A stretch of 64,000 bases of DNA from Rhyzopertha dominica (taxonomy: Eukaryota > Arthropoda > Insecta > Coleoptera > Bostrichidae). Below the pieces are notes generated by a model, which saw only the letters and a list, made by a program, of their open reading frames with translations, was not told the DNA's origin and did no database searches. This document shows, one piece after another, positions 1 to 12,239 of the stretch. Every line of letters begins with the position of its first letter. The first letter of the stretch is position 1. The translations under genes and the position numbers were made by a program. Location: the NCBI GenBank assembly GCA_025024175.1, contig QCXZ01000075.1, forward strand, positions 682,001 through 746,000, read 5' to 3'.

Positions 1-620
1 TGTACGCTTAGGTTAATGAATTACATACAACAGTGTGTAATATTTAATAAAGCTTTTTCTATGAAAAATAAATACCAATTATGAATAGAAAATACATATT
101 TATATTTTATTTTTTCTTACCTGAAAAATGCAGAACTCCATTGTTACGTTTGTTTTTTTCTTTTGTCCAACTTAGATTGTGCTTGATTTTAAGGCCAGTC
201 TTGAGATGAATATGTTCGACCTATTTCAGAAGTCGCATCAGCATTGTCAACAAACAAAGGTAAGTTTTGCAGACTATGTGTATTCGTGATGTATTTGTCC
301 ATTTATTTAATGTCTGTATGTAATTTTATCTCTTTAATATTAAATTCGAGAAATATTCCCAAATATTAAACAGTATTCACTTTGCCATGAATAAAAACTT
401 TCTTGCAAGTAACCTTTAAAATTTTTTTTCTTTCAGTATGATCTTTATAATATGCATTTCCTTTTGTACTTTGGCATATCTATTACTGCAGTTTTTAATC
501 ATTCATTTTATCCAGTATTCCCTCTTTTTTTGGACCTAACTCGAACAGGTAAGTCTTGAAACTAGTGTGTAAAAAAAGCCTTTTCACAAAGTATACATTC
601 AAAAATTGTTTTTTACTAGA
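1..620 (+). repeat. Diverged direct duplicate of 12240-13090
   Basis: Several blocks occur here and again, in the same order, near 12240-13090: a poly(A)-signal-like stretch near 45, a block around 130-180, a block ending in a splice-donor-like site near 260, and a block near 470-500. Similarity is patchy and broken by indels, so the copy is old. The two copies flank the seven-exon zinc-finger gene, which suggests that a unit of about 12 kb was tandemly duplicated and that another copy may lie upstream of the window. No convincing long reading frame is present. Confidence 0.6.
230..259 (+). other. Candidate 30-nt microexon, phase 1 on both sides
   Basis: A pyrimidine-rich acceptor ending in TTTCAG precedes 30 open bases and a GTAAG donor. 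Read in phase 1, as in the downstream zinc-finger gene, it gives EVASALSTNKG. A homologous 39-nt copy with both splice sites and an open frame lies at 12478-12516. It could be a linker exon of a gene beginning upstream. The retained sites are seen; use as an exon is inferred. Confidence 0.35.
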
Positions 621-1129
621 ACCAATAAAATTTTAAAAAATTGTATACCATAAAAAATTATCCATTTTCACTTTTCAGTAGCACCAAACTTATTGCTACA
701 GAACCACATAAACGTAAAAGACAGTTGTTGGAAATGATACATATACAGAAAAACATAAGCACACTGTATCACACTCACAAACACTCATATTTAATATTTG
801 CCATTTCAATTTCTGGTGATGGAACAAACTTTAAGGTATATTTTATATTATCAAAATTAAAATTATCATCGAGACGTTATAAAAACACAAAACTTTCTTA
901 ATTTAATATAATTATTGGGAGTTTAAACCTACAAAAATGAACACTTATATCTTTGAATATTACTCATATGTTTTCCAAATATGATATACAACATTATTTA
1001 TACATTTCTTTCAGTTATAATTAGTATAAGTACTTTAAAGCATTATGTTGAAGATGTCTTTAAAATGAATTATAATTAAACAAAACAAGAAACAATTTAA
1101 ACAGTAGGGCTTAATAGCGTTTATATTAA
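621..1129. other. AT-rich stretch without a recognised gene
   Basis: Very AT-rich sequence. The only longer frame (641-901) is lysine/serine-rich with no recognisable motif and no start context, and is treated as chance. Confidence 0.5.
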
Positions 1130-1475
1130 TTATATTGTCAAGGATTCACACAAAAACTAAATAAATATTTAAAAATTGTGTGTAGTTCAAATGTTCGTAA
1201 TGAAAATCAACCGTAGGTAAGACGCACACGTAGTAGTTCAGATAAACGAAGCCTCGGAATCGCAATATCAGGCTTTCACCTACATGTGAGTTCACATGCG
1301 AATATATTAATTATAATGTCAAAAATTAAGTAAATATGCGCACCTCTGGTAATAATGATTGAAAAATGAACTGTAATATAATTTTTTTGTGAAATTTCAA
1401 CTGTAGGTTAAGTGCAGAAGTAGTAGTTCAAGTGAATCAGACGCTTGTCAAAATCTGTGTTTTAAGCTGTCAGTT
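1130..1475 (+). repeat. Two imperfect ~170-bp tandem copies upstream of the zinc-finger gene
   Basis: A block including the words attatattgtcaa and gtagtagttcag (first copy) is repeated as attataatgtcaa and gtagtagttcaag (second copy). The copies differ by substitutions and a small insertion. Their position upstream of the first coding exon makes a promoter or 5'-UTR role possible but unproven. Confidence 0.45.
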
Positions 1476-1692
1476 TTCGTGGAGATCAACAATTAATAGT
1501 TTGTTATTAAACATTTGTCGCGTGTGGGCGGTATTTATATAACAGTTAAATGAATAACGTATATTCTTGGCGATAATTGAATAATAGTTATCATTCTGGA
1601 CTTAGTAGTGGCACAGACGTTGGTGTTTTTTGTATAACCAAGGCAAGATTGGATCCGTTTGTCTACAGAAGCCCAAGAAGCTGTGCATTTAT

Positions 1693-1827
1693 ATGGAAGT
1701 TGATACATTTGATTGCAGAACAGAATCATACACTTCAATAAAAGACGAAGGGGAATATGACAGTGATTCTTCAATCCAAAACAAGCACATAATTCAATCA
1801 CCGAACCAGCTTTGCTCTCCGAGATAG
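1693..1827 (+). CDS. Short acidic ORF, possible upstream or relic exon
   Basis: An ATG opens a 44-residue frame beginning MEVDTFDC that contains an acidic run (IKDEGEYDSDSS) like the linker exons of the following gene, then stops at a TAG. A one-base shift keeps a second frame open for about 25 more codons, ending before a GTAAGG donor near 1877. It could be a decayed N-terminal exon, a uORF or a 5'-UTR exon of the zinc-finger gene. No zinc finger or known domain is visible. Low confidence that it is translated. Confidence 0.25.
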   Translation: MEVDTFDCRTESYTSIKDEGEYDSDSSIQNKHIIQSPNQLCSPR

Positions 1828-2203
1828 CTCCAAAAGTATTGAAACTGTGTATTGCGAAACTGATTGATTAACCAAAGGTAAGGGTATATTATCTAATGGG
1901 ATCGTAGCTAACAAAAGAGAGGGGTGGCTTATTGAAGACGAATCTGAAATCAGCTTTTTGCGGTTATGTCTGATGCAGATTGTTTTTCCCTGTTTTACAT
2001 AGTGTATCAAGATAATTCATTTCCAGTTGTCTGCAGTGTGAACACGAAACTGGGACTTCCGAAACAATCGGAGTACCCATGCTCATGGGATTATTGTTGA
2101 GGGGAATATGCAACGTCTTCGGTATAATAGATGAGTGTAAAAGTCGACGAAGGCGATGCACAATATTAAAAAGTTGAAGGAACAAGTCAATGTTGATTAG
2201 AAT

Positions 2204-2354
2204 ATGGCGTTGAATTCGAATCGGAGGGAAATGGAAAATGCAAAAGAGGATTCTGATTCTGTCGAAATTCTAGTCGTTTTGGGTGATGATGAAGAGGAAC
2301 GAGAAAAAGGGGAGGAAACCGTATATGTTACAGTGGCAGATAAGGAAATAAAAG
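2204..2354 (+). CDS. Exon 1: acidic N-terminus of the 13-finger protein
   Basis: Fifty codons plus one base. Rich in Glu/Asp (for example GDDEEEREKGEE). The donor is GTATGT at 2355. Upstream in-frame TAG fixes the initiator. 5'-UTR splicing is likely, because donor- and acceptor-like sites occur between 1877 and 2035. Confidence 0.7.
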
Positions 2355-5300
2355 GTATGTTTGCTTGTTTTTTATTTAAATTAGTTTCTGATTCTTTTTG
2401 CTTAATAGTAATTAGTCACAATGAAAATTATTGTGGTTAATAAATGACTACAAAGTCAACAATTCAATGAATTAAGTGAATTATCTTATAATATAATTAA
2501 TTACTTATATAAAAACGTGTTAAAAATCGATTGCATACATTTTAGTGCATTGTCTTCAAATAAAACTTCTGTTAAAGTGTTTAGTCTGTTATGTTCCAGT
2601 TAAAATTATATATCACAAAAATACTGAGACATGTCAACTTTATAGTCGTTCTTCAACCATATCAAATTATTTAACATTCATGTAAATTATTAACAAGAAA
2701 TCCAAATCTAAATAACTAATTTGTATTATAATTAAAACCACTCAAAAGAAATAGTAACCGATACTATATTTATTTTGTAATTTAACAGGCTGCGCTATTT
2801 ATACATTTGAATTCATAGAAAGTATATAAAATTACATATTTTATAATAAAATAACAAGTAAATGTATCTCTCTTCAGATGTCATACTTTTATTGAAATTT
2901 TTTAATTTTGGTTTAAGTAATTTGCTTGCCATTCTGAAATTCATGCAGATTGCATAAACAATTTTCTTGCAATGAAATTTCATTTTTCTTAAAAAAAATA
3001 CGTAAACTCTCCTTCAGTATCTTTCTCCTAATTTGTCAAAAATCACAAGAGTTACAGAATGAAAATTGGTTTGTATAAAATCAATTTTTTGTGATATCTT
3101 TTAAGTCGAAACAACGGCAATATTTTTTGTTTCAAGATTCCATTTTCAGATATTACCATCGTAAACCGAAATGGAAACAGTGCTCAAGATGTGATAAAAT
3201 CTGAAGATATCTCAATTGAAACAAAAAGACTTTCCTGTGAACATTGCCACGAAGTATTTCAAACCAACATGCATCTCAAGAAACACATCGCCACTAAGCA
3301 CAATGTGCGCACCAGTAAAACGTACAGCAAGGTGATTTCGAAGACGCGGGAAAACTACAGCCCTTACGCCTGTAGGATTTGCAAGGAGGGTTACATGCAA
3401 CAGAGTCAGCTCGATGAGCATATGCGCATGGAGCATTCCGAACGTTCGTTAATGTGCAAAGCTTGCGGCAAGCTGTTTAAGAGCCAAGAGCTTTTGAAAA
3501 ATCACTGGAAGGGGCATATGAGTCCGTATGGGTGTCAGATTTGCAATACATTGTATTCTCAACGGAGTGAATTGGACCTTCACTTCAGGGTGTATCATCC
3601 GAATAAAATAGGTAATAGGGAATTTGAGCTGTGTTTTTTTTTTATATCAAGAGAAATACTACTCTACTGTAGTCAAACTAGGCAACATTGAGTGTTTTCT
3701 TTATTAAAATTGCAATGCATTGATTGATTTTTTATTGGTACTTCCTCAAAGTCCAATTAATTTGTGTCGGGCTTTCAATGGTTAGAATTTTCTGATAGAA
3801 AAATGTAGTAGCCATTTAAAGTTAATAACATAATCTAATTTTTTATTTTTGGGTACCGACATTACAAAAAATTGTGATCAGACTTGTTTAAATTACTAAA
3901 GTAATTTTTTATATATAAAATCGCTTAAGCAGTAAATGTTATTTAAACACTTGATGGAATAAGTGAAGTATGTTTGTGTTACTGCAGGTATATGTTCTAC
4001 AAAGGCAAAATTTGGAGTAATTTCAGACAGAAAGGGACAGTTTTCTTACCCAACACAGTTTAAACTAATTTGAACTATTAATAACTTTTGTAATGATCAT
4101 CTTTTTTACAAAGGAACAGGTATTTGTGCAAAATGATTCTATGGACTCTAGTGGCTCTAATATCTTAAGTTTTGCGAATAAATTGTTCTTTAAAGAAAAG
4201 AGCGTTTTATACAGAGTCTGAAAAAAGACATTAATAAACAAAAAGTTTCAATGGTTCATTATTTTCAGGGCCAAAAGACACAAGGACTGTTCCTCCAAAT
4301 AACCACAACTCACACAAAGAAACCATTGCCCAGTACAACAAAATTAAGCCTAACTGTAGTCCATTAGAATCATCTGTGATATCAACTACTGTCACAGTAA
4401 CAAATATTTCTACACCTACGGTTAAAGTTGAACAAGCAGAACCATATTCTTCACATCAAGAGTGTAATGATACAGAAATGTCCAATGAAGACGAAGTTAG
4501 TGAAACAAAAGAAATTAAAATTGATGTGACACGTTTAAAAAGTGAACCACTGGATGCTGATTATCCTTTAATGGAAACGATTGATTTGAGTGAAGATGTC
4601 GATGCGAAATGCAGTACTAAAAGAGGTAGGAATTATTGTAGGTATTTATTATGATCTTGTTCAAGAGAAGTTAAATGTTGTTCTTGTTTGTTTTTCACCT
4701 AATCAGATTTCTTTATAAGTTGGAAATAAATTAATCTCGGCACAGTATTTATGGCTAAGACTGTAGAGTTTTTTTTTTTTGTTTTTTTTTTGTCCATGAA
4801 GTCATCGAATTAATGGCAGAAACTATCTTCATTCTGTATTTTTAGCACCTGAGGATGAAGCTGCAGAAGAAATTAAAGTCATTCTGCCAGATGAACACGA
4901 CTTAGACAAAAAACCCATCATCCTAAACGACAAAATTAAATCAAACTATAATCCATCGATTACGACTGCTGCATTAACAAATGCTTGTACACTCGCAAAT
5001 CCAGTCGAAGCAGAGGAGTCGCATTCCTCACAGGAAGAATCCAACGATTCAGAAGTTACCGTTCAAGATGGAATTAGAATGGATACAATCTACTTGAAGG
5101 GTGAACCATACGATTCCGATGATGCTTTTTCAGAAACGATGGATTTGACTGAAGATGGAGATGGATGGAATTTCATAAGAGGTAGGATTTCCTCCTTTTG
5201 TTTCCACAAAGTCCAAATCATGACTTGTTTGGTGCCAAAATAAAAAAAGAGTGATCTTCTAATCTAAATATTCGTTTTCATAATTGAGAAATGGCATAAT

Positions 5301-8300
5301 TTGCATTTTTGTGATCAGTAGCTGAATCTGATTTAAATTTTGAAAAGTTACTTGTGTTTAGTGAATTATTTAATTTATTGTGTTTCCAAAATCAGTATTG
5401 TGTCACCTTTGTCAGCTTTAACAATAGTCAATGAATTATTTTAAGAAGGAGAAAAAAGATCTCCGAAAGCTTGGCATGAGATGATTAAGAAGACCGAAAT
5501 TTAAAAATATTTATAATCGAGACTTCCAAATAGTTTTATATGTTGTTGAGTCTGTAATCACTAAAGCACATATTGAACATTTGGATATTAAAATTCGTAG
5601 TAAGATTTACTTCATGAACAGGTTTTCTTTTAAATTTAAAACGACTAATATTTTTCGCATACTCTATTTCTCTTTTATTTACTTAAAATTAATGTATCCC
5701 TCAATAATATGCAGACCTCATGAATTGGGTTTGATTATAAAAGAGACAATCCATTACATTATATGAATCATGATATTGCTACTACTTACCAGTCTTTTTC
5801 TATTTGAAATCTAGAATCGGTGCGAAATAGGGTGGATCTTCTTTTTGCATATAAAATTCTAACTAATTCTATTGATTGTTGTAGTATTATCAATAGTTTC
5901 AGCTTCCATATACCAACTCGAATTCTTCGTACCAATCAATATTATTTTGAATTTCCTGTGTTGGCTTATGGGGGTTATCTAAACTGTGCAATTTGAACTC
6001 CCATTGGTTTGATTTTTGCAATAAAACTTACAGCTACATAAAAAATAAGTCTAAAATTGTTCTGGAGTATAAATGAATTTTGTATATTGAGATTCCATAA
6101 TTGATAATTTATACCAATCATTACTTTAGCCTTAAGAAAACATAAATTATGTTTTTTTTCTATGTATTTGTATTTTGTATGAGGCTTCCCTCTTTTAGAT
6201 ACCTACATCAAAAGTGTGAATTAATCTTCATGTTCTGAATTCATGTAAATTTTGTTATTATTAAGATACATTATTTAACAGAGGTTTTAAATAATTTTGA
6301 CTCAGAAATTCCTTCTATCATTTTGTACAGATCTTTTTCAACCCCCTGCCCCTAGAATTTGAATCATTATTATTCCAGAACTGGCCGATCAAAACATAGA
6401 CACCGAAGCGTTGTTCATTCCGTTTCCCAACAAACCAAAGTCCGAACTCGTCGTGTCGAAGTACAGGATCCCCGGCACGGGGAAGTCGATCAGGATGAGC
6501 CTGCCCAAGGACTCGAGGGCGTGCGAACTTTGCAACAACAAGCCCTTCAGCAACCAGTACTTCCTCAAGCGTCACATCGTCGAGGTCCACATGGACTTCA
6601 GGCCGTACAGATGCCTGACCTGCCACAGAAAGTTCCATTCGAAGGCGATTCTAAAGACCCACGAAGCCCTGCACAGAAACCACAGGCCGTTCGTGTGCCA
6701 GCTGTGCGAGAAGGCGTACGTCTGCAGGAGCCATCTCAAGAAGCATTTGGAGGAGACGCACGGGGGAGAGGCGATTTCGTTCTGCAAGGTTTGCTTCAAG
6801 GTCTTCTCCATGCCTGATGACCTAGAAAAACACATGGTGCTTCATGGTGAGTAATTTGTTTGGGGTTATTGTATTGTACAAAGAGATAAGTGGTTGTTTT
6901 TTTGAGACAAATGAAGACTTGCCGGTGGTTACTTTATTGGTAAGAAGATGTCATGTGATAGATATTTAGGTGATCTTTTATTAGAAATTAAAGAAAGAAT
7001 TATTTGATAGGTATCAACGAAATGTGTTATAATTTAGCTAAATGGTTAAATTTGATCCTTTGGTATTAAAAATCCATTTGATTTGAGCAATAAACTTTCA
7101 AAATTTCCCAAGACTTTCCTTGTCTCTTTCGATATCAATAATTTATTTCTTCCAATGCCTCCAAAAACTGAAATTGAAGTATGCAGTTGCATGTCAATTT
7201 GTCAGGCGACAGGTCACTTCCTTTAGGAAGTAGTACCCGTTAAGGCAGCTAGGTGGCTTTGTCATCATGTCAATGTAATGCTGACAGATGGCATTGTCAT
7301 CTAAAATCTTACTTACATCATACCATTGCTTTGATATATAGGCAAAACCAGTTCTATGCCATGCTGTCTGCACTTGACCTAAACTGCGCTGATGAGCTAT
7401 AATGACAGCGAAAGCATAACATAGACATGCATTTTAATATTAAACAATCCGCTGTTAAACAAAAATAATCTGGTTTCTTTAACAGAATTAATCTTCAGTC
7501 AAAATTTTTTCTGTATCGATAATAAATATTTCATACAAAATTCAGCTCTAGGAATGGGTACATCTCTTAGCCCACTTTTAGCAGAACTTTTTATGAACAA
7601 CTTGGAACAAGATATTTTCAAAAACATTACATTTTCTTCCCATATTAAATTTTGGTATCGTTATGTAGATGATGTTTTTTGCCTTTCTACAGGAAGTCAC
7701 AATGACTTAAAATAATTTTCCTACATTTACTTGTACAGACAGTTATTAAATTGAGCAAGTCAGGACTTTAGTTTCTGCATAAAGAAACGTCAACCACTAC
7801 CATCAAATGAATGAACACAAAGAGAATTATTTGTTTATATGTGGCGAAGTAAATGATTTGTTTGTTTCAAGCCTCAAAATTTTTAACGGGTCTAAAGTAA
7901 CATTTTTTTTTAAAGTCAGACACAAAGCTTTAAATTAATTTTTGAAGCTACTGAAACAAGAAAAATTGCTTCATTAAACTCTGAGGATATTTGAAATGAA
8001 CTTACGATTATATATGATTAAAACAAATATTTGTATTGGAGTTAATTTTGAGCCCATAGCAACCCAAAAATTTGTGTGCAATATATCTTTTGATAGTTAA
8101 AATAATCTAGGATGAAAGATAATATTTACAAGAAAAGAAGAACTGTCTTTAAATTTTTGTTGTAATTTTGAACATTTAAAGAATCGATCGATGTTAACAC
8201 ATATATTCAAAAGATGAGAATAATGAAATTACAACAGCTACTTTCCTTTAACATTTTCATTCACTTTATTTTATTAAGAATTTGGTATAAAATTCTTTTA

Positions 8301-11181
8301 AACCATTTAAGGGTAGTTTGTTGACATTTTGATTAATACTTTATAATATACTTAGAATATTTGTAAAAGCCAAAAATAGTAGATTTAGCATATAAAATTG
8401 ATTATTTCTCAAACTGCAGGTGTAGATTTATCTCCACGAAAGGAATTTTGAATGTTTGATGATATAATTTTGCTTTCCAAAAACTAATCATCCACGACAG
8501 GTGCTAGTTTTTGTGTTACTCCGGTTTAATAAATAAACTCATACATGTATTGTATCTGTATCAAGGAATCTCTGTACTTGATGATGTTTTAACCAAAAAT
8601 TAATTCTTACAAATATCTTTCATATTTGTATGTTTACTTCCGTTAGTGTTACGCCACCTATGGCTGACTTTGAGGAAAGTGTTCGTTGTTTTCAGCATCC
8701 AAAGATGAATCTTCAGACGAAAGTAGTCAACCTGAAGCATCTGTGATATCAACTACGGCAGCAACAAATATTTCCACTCCTGTGCGTCCACTTGAAGCAG
8801 TAAATCGTAGGTCTTCACAAGAATTATTGAATCTCAATGATCCCTTATCAGAAGTGGTCAATTCAGCTGAGGATGCAGGTGTTAAAATGGAAACCAGGAA
8901 AGGTAATTGTTATGTACTTTGATTTTGCAGTGCTGTATTGCCAAAAGAAGTATAACTTTATTCCTTGTTTGGGCTTTTTTAAATACATCATAGAGCGAAT
9001 TTTTCTATTAATTAAAATCCAATTAATTCTTGTTTAATTTTAATGATGACATTCAGGTTATAAAAATATCCCATGGAACAGAATTTAATTTTTTTAGAAG
9101 CACGTATATTTATACGCAGCATTATTTTGAAAAAAATAAATTGTCCATGTTCGAATTGTTTATGGCTTTGGCTTTCCATACTACCGTCACATATAAAAAT
9201 TTTTTTCGTTTCTGGTATTGGAGTAATGAATGTCACATACATATACAGTATTTTGAGACAGGTAATCAGATAAATTAAATTTTATTTTACATATTATAAA
9301 ATCTAATGTTTTATAAATTATCTTATATTCGACAGACATAAAGTTCAAATTCGATATATTGTTAATTGGAGTATATCTACTACATTTTAGGATAGTCCAC
9401 ATAGCCCTGTTGTGTATTTTTTTAATATGCTGCAATTTTCTTTGGTTAGCAATAAAAGGAACTGTAGGATAAAATTCCAAATTTATCAACTCTAACTTTT
9501 GTTACTCTATTATTTCTCTAAGTCGAAAATGACAACCCATGAGGTATTTTTATGAGTTATTATCGATATTAAGATAAATTAATAGTTTCTTTCTCATTTT
9601 TTATTAGAATAGTCATAATCTAGAGCACTCCTGATACCATGTTTTAAAAATGAGAGAGCTAACGGCTTATTTTTTTTTGTATTTATTATTATTTTTGCCA
9701 ATGTCTTTCTGTTTGAAAAAAGATATTAAGGTGTAGTTTTTGCCTACTTTTTAAGCTTTTATTCCTCTTTACTATCAGCTAAAAAAAACACATACTGTTG
9801 CATTTAAAATAAAACTTGCAATATTCGTTAAGTTATAAATCAACGCACCCTAGCATCTACTGTCAAATGAATATTATTATTGTTTATAAGGTAGTTACAG
9901 AGTAAGGAATGCTCTTTTAAATGAAACCTAGCTCATTTGATTCTGACCACCCAATCCAGAGTTATTAACATTTAAATAAAAACAGACCTAACTTTCCCCC
10001 ACTACTTTATTTTAGCAGATGGGGCAAAATCATTCAAACAAAAAACATCTGAAATTTGCTGAAGATTATTATGACATTATTTATAATACCTCTTACCAAG
10101 GCAGAATTTTGTACAAAACCCATAGCAGCTTCACCCTCTAACGGCCTTTCTAGGAACTTGAAAACAATTTATATTAATTTCTCATGGACTGTTTGGTAAT
10201 AAAAATTGAGTACCATTTTTAGTGAGACACTTTGTACTTACGTATTAGAATTTTCTTATAATTTCTACAACTCAAATTTTGTTTCTTGGCTCTTTAGATT
10301 CAAGTTAGGTAAGTTCAGCTGTACAAACTTAAATTTTTGCCAATCATTCTAAACAAAAACACTTTTTTCATGGCATAATTAATTTGGTGCATAAAGAAAA
10401 ACACTCAAATATTTGATCTTTCCAACATGCTGGGATTCAAACTGATATTTTCGTTAAGTCCAAGTCACTGTATCCCAAACATCAACTGCTACTATGCTGT
10501 TTCTATCTTCTCTAGCTTCGGAGATATTTTCAATTTTCTTGAGCATGTCAAACATAATTTGATCACGGACGACAAATAACATCCAAACGCTTTGAATTTC
10601 GTGTTCCAATAGAGATGCAAAATCTTCACCGTTTTATTTCAGGACCTGAAAGTACAGAGACGCATTTGACGCCAATTTCCATCGAATCAATATCCGATTA
10701 CGTCGTACTGAAGCACACCATACCCGGCATAGCGAAACCGATCAAAATGAAGCTGCCAAAGGGATCGACAAAATGCGACATGTGCGGAAAGACCATCGCT
10801 AGCCGGGGCCTGCTGAAGCGTCACATCATAGCCGTTCACATGAACATCAGACCGTTCCAGTGCACCATATGCAACAAGACTTTCACGGCCAAAACCGTAC
10901 TGCAGGCGCACCTGTTGCGACACAGCAACGACAGGTTCGTCTGTAAGGTTTGCGACAGATCGTACATCTGCCAGAGCCACCTGGAACAACACATGTTGGT
11001 GCACGGGGACGAGGAAGTCTTCACTTGCGAGGTCTGCGACAGGGGCTTCAAACGGCGCTACTGCCTGCGACAACACGTGCTAGTTCACGACAAGAAGTTT
11101 GCTTGCAAGGTTTGCGATGTTTCGTATGCGACGAGGTACAGTCTGTTACGTCACATGAATACCAAGCATCTTGGAGATTGA
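2204..11181 (+). CDS. Thirteen-finger C2H2 zinc-finger protein (7 exons)
   Basis: Predicted nuclear DNA-binding regulator. Exons are 2204-2354, 3150-3611, 4269-4625, 4846-5181, 6379-6846, 8696-8902 and 10643-11181, summing to 2520 nt (839 aa plus TGA). The start ATG follows an in-frame TAG at 2198-2200. All six introns are phase 1 with GT...AG borders. Order in the protein: acidic N-terminus (~50 aa), four C2H2 fingers, two acidic Ser/Thr/Glu-rich linkers, four fingers, a third acidic linker, five fingers. Linkers carry sumoylation-type ΨKxE sites such as VKVEQ, LKSEP and LKGEP. No ZAD or BTB domain is seen. Introns carry LINE and Penelope fragments. An AATAAA lies 36 nt past the stop. Alternative use of the duplicated exons is possible. 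The orthologue is not recognised; insect C2H2 families expand by lineage. Confidence 0.8.
3150..3611 (+). CDS. Exon 2: first four-finger module
   Basis: Acceptor ATTTTCAG, donor GTAATA, phase 1 to phase 1. Four C2H2 fingers start near CEHCHEVF, CRICKEGY, CKACGKLF and CQICNTLY. The long linker between fingers 1 and 2 is basic/Ser-rich and not the TGEKP type. This module is more diverged than the two later finger exons. Confidence 0.8.
4269..4625 (+). CDS. Exon 3: acidic linker exon, copy 1
   Basis: 119 codons, open and phase 1 at both ends. It contains the block SVISTTVTVTNISTPTVKVE and an acidic tail ending in TIDLSEDVD. Related blocks recur in exons 4 and 6, marking a tandemly duplicated linker exon. 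Two sumoylation-type sites are visible. Confidence 0.75.
4846..5181 (+). CDS. Exon 4: acidic linker exon, copy 2
   Basis: 112 codons, phase 1 at both ends. It shares with exon 3 the order SITTAALTNA, a SHSSQEESND block matching SSHQECND, LKGEPYDSDD matching LKSEPLDAD, and TMDLTEDGD matching TIDLSEDVD. The similarity shows duplication followed by substantial divergence with the frame kept. Confidence 0.75.
5815..6060 (+). mobile_element. LINE reverse-transcriptase C-terminal fragment
   Basis: An open stretch in the intron between exons 4 and 5 reads VDLLFAYKILTNSIDC then FHIPTRILRTNQYYFEF and AYGGYLNCAI. This is the layout of the C-terminal tail of jockey/CR1-like non-LTR reverse transcriptases (helical YK-L-N-ID segment, then a basic segment). 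No catalytic motifs are present, so it is a short 3' remnant. Confidence 0.6.
6379..6846 (+). CDS. Exon 5: second four-finger module
   Basis: 156 codons, acceptor ATTCCAG and donor GTGAGT, phase 1 at both ends. A conserved lead-in (YRIPGTGKSIRMSLPKDS) precedes fingers starting CELCNNKP, CLTCHRKF, CQLCEKAY and CKVCFKVF. The lead-in and first three fingers align with exon 7 (HTIPGIAKPIKMKLPKGS, then CDMCGKTI and so on), so exons 5 and 7 are paralogous. It is clearly GC-richer than the flanking introns, as expected of constrained coding sequence. Confidence 0.82.
7478..7712 (+). mobile_element. Penelope-like element reverse-transcriptase fragment
   Basis: In the intron between exons 5 and 6 an open stretch reads GMGTSLSPLLAELFMNNLEQ followed by FWYRYVDDVFCLSTG. 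The G-S-LSP-LA-L block and the YVDD catalytic box with a preceding WYR are typical of Penelope-like reverse transcriptases. The frame ends at a TAA soon after. Flanks hold only further decayed sequence. This is a dead fragment. Confidence 0.7.
8696..8902 (+). CDS. Exon 6: acidic linker exon, copy 3
   Basis: 69 codons, acceptor TTTTCAG and donor GTAATT, phase 1 at both ends. The block SVISTTAATNISTPV followed by RSSQELLN parallels exon 3 and exon 4. It is shorter than its siblings and has lost most of the acidic tail, but remains open with intact sites. Confidence 0.7.
9187..9489 (-). mobile_element. LINE reverse-transcriptase C-terminal fragment
   Basis: The minus strand of the intron between exons 6 and 7 is open for about 100 codons and includes LQHIKKIHNRAMWTILKCSR, YTPINNISNLNFMSVEYK and SDYLSQNTVYVCDIHYSNTR. 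This is the usual C-terminal layout of jockey-like LINE polymerases (QK-QN-A-R-IL, then YTPI, then a helical tail). Only the 3' portion survives. Confidence 0.65.
10643..11181 (+). CDS. Exon 7: five-finger terminal module with stop
   Basis: Acceptor TTTCAG, phase 1 entry, 179 codons and TGA. Five C2H2 fingers begin CDMCGKTI, CTICNKTF, CKVCDRSY, CEVCDRGF and CKVCDVSY. It is a paralogue of exon 5 with one extra finger. Eighteen nucleotides after the stop lies a strong donor-like ACAG|GTGAGT, so the 3' UTR may be spliced. GC-rich relative to its surroundings. Confidence 0.82.
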
Positions 11182-11217
11182 GGGGTTCGTCGGTACAGGT
11201 GAGTTTTGAATAGTAAT

Positions 11218-11223
11218 AATAAA
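11218..11223 (+). terminator. Poly(A) signal of the 13-finger gene
   Basis: AATAAA 36 nt downstream of the TGA. Confidence 0.5.
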
Positions 11224-11611
11224 GTCCATTAAAAATATGCAGTATAATATAAACATCGTCATTGTAACCCACTCATTTTAAGACACAGTTCTTTCCTAAA
11301 TGTTGATGAAGTTTACATTAAAATAATTGGTGCAAATTTGCCATGGTTGGTTTTTTGTGTGTTTATATAAAATGTCACTTTACTACTTATCAATCTTAAA
11401 GGCACATGGAAATCAAATCTGAATAAGAAGTAGACTATGATAATATTTTGTCGGATAGATAACTGTCTCTTGAAAACACTGACAAAAAGTTATAAGTCTG
11501 ATGTTTCCATTACACCTGTAATCTTTGTCAAAGACGAAGAACCTCAAAATTTGCCTGACACAAGTTCAATCAAATGCAGGTACGCCCAAACCTAATGTGA
11601 CATCTTAGGAA

Positions 11612-11815
11612 ATGAAGTCTCTTAAGGATTTGAATACAGATAAGTCCATTATAATTACTAGAGCAGATAAAGGTTCAGCCACAGTAATTTTAGATAGAAA
11701 AGATTATGAGAATAAAGTTAGAGAATTGTTAGATGAGGAAACATATCAGAAATTGTCCCGAGTTCCTACCTCAAAAATTTCCAAAATTACTAATGATCTG
11801 ATCTGACACAGTACA
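11612..11815 (+). mobile_element. Penelope-like element N-terminal RT fragment
   Basis: An open 64-codon stretch reads LKDLNTDKSIIITRADKGSA, then TVILDRKDYENKVRELLDE and TYQKLSRVPTSK. The IITRADKGSATVILDRKDY box is the hallmark of the N-terminal part of Penelope-like reverse transcriptases. No catalytic motifs follow before the frame ends. Confidence 0.7.
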
Positions 11816-11823
11816 ACAATATT

Positions 11824-12239
11824 CTAGTATAACATGTACATATAATAAATAAACACTAACATTTATATCTTCATTAGAAAAAACANGGTCCCAATTAATC
11901 ATACAGAGGTGTAAATTTTTATATAATTTTTAAAACCATAGCTAAAATAATCATAATCATTCATTACTTGAGTAATTGTGACATAGTGCTGGATGATAAA
12001 TCATTCAGTCAGTACGCATCAAGTTATATTATCATCATTTGTAAATGTTAAGTGTAAGTATTTGGGGCAGTATTAATTTGATAAAGCAAAGTGATCAACT
12101 AGAGTTTGTTACTATAGAAAGTAGTGTTGTTCTAATCTGTTGATAACATGATATATTTGCAAAAAAGCTGTTTAGTCTAAATTGTTTTTCTTATCTATTT
12201 TTCAGAGATCATCAATAAATGAGGAAGCAACACACTCAC
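11824..12239. other. AT-rich stretch, no gene seen
   Basis: No open frame, repeat unit or motif was recognised. One ambiguous base occurs at 11886. Confidence 0.5.
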
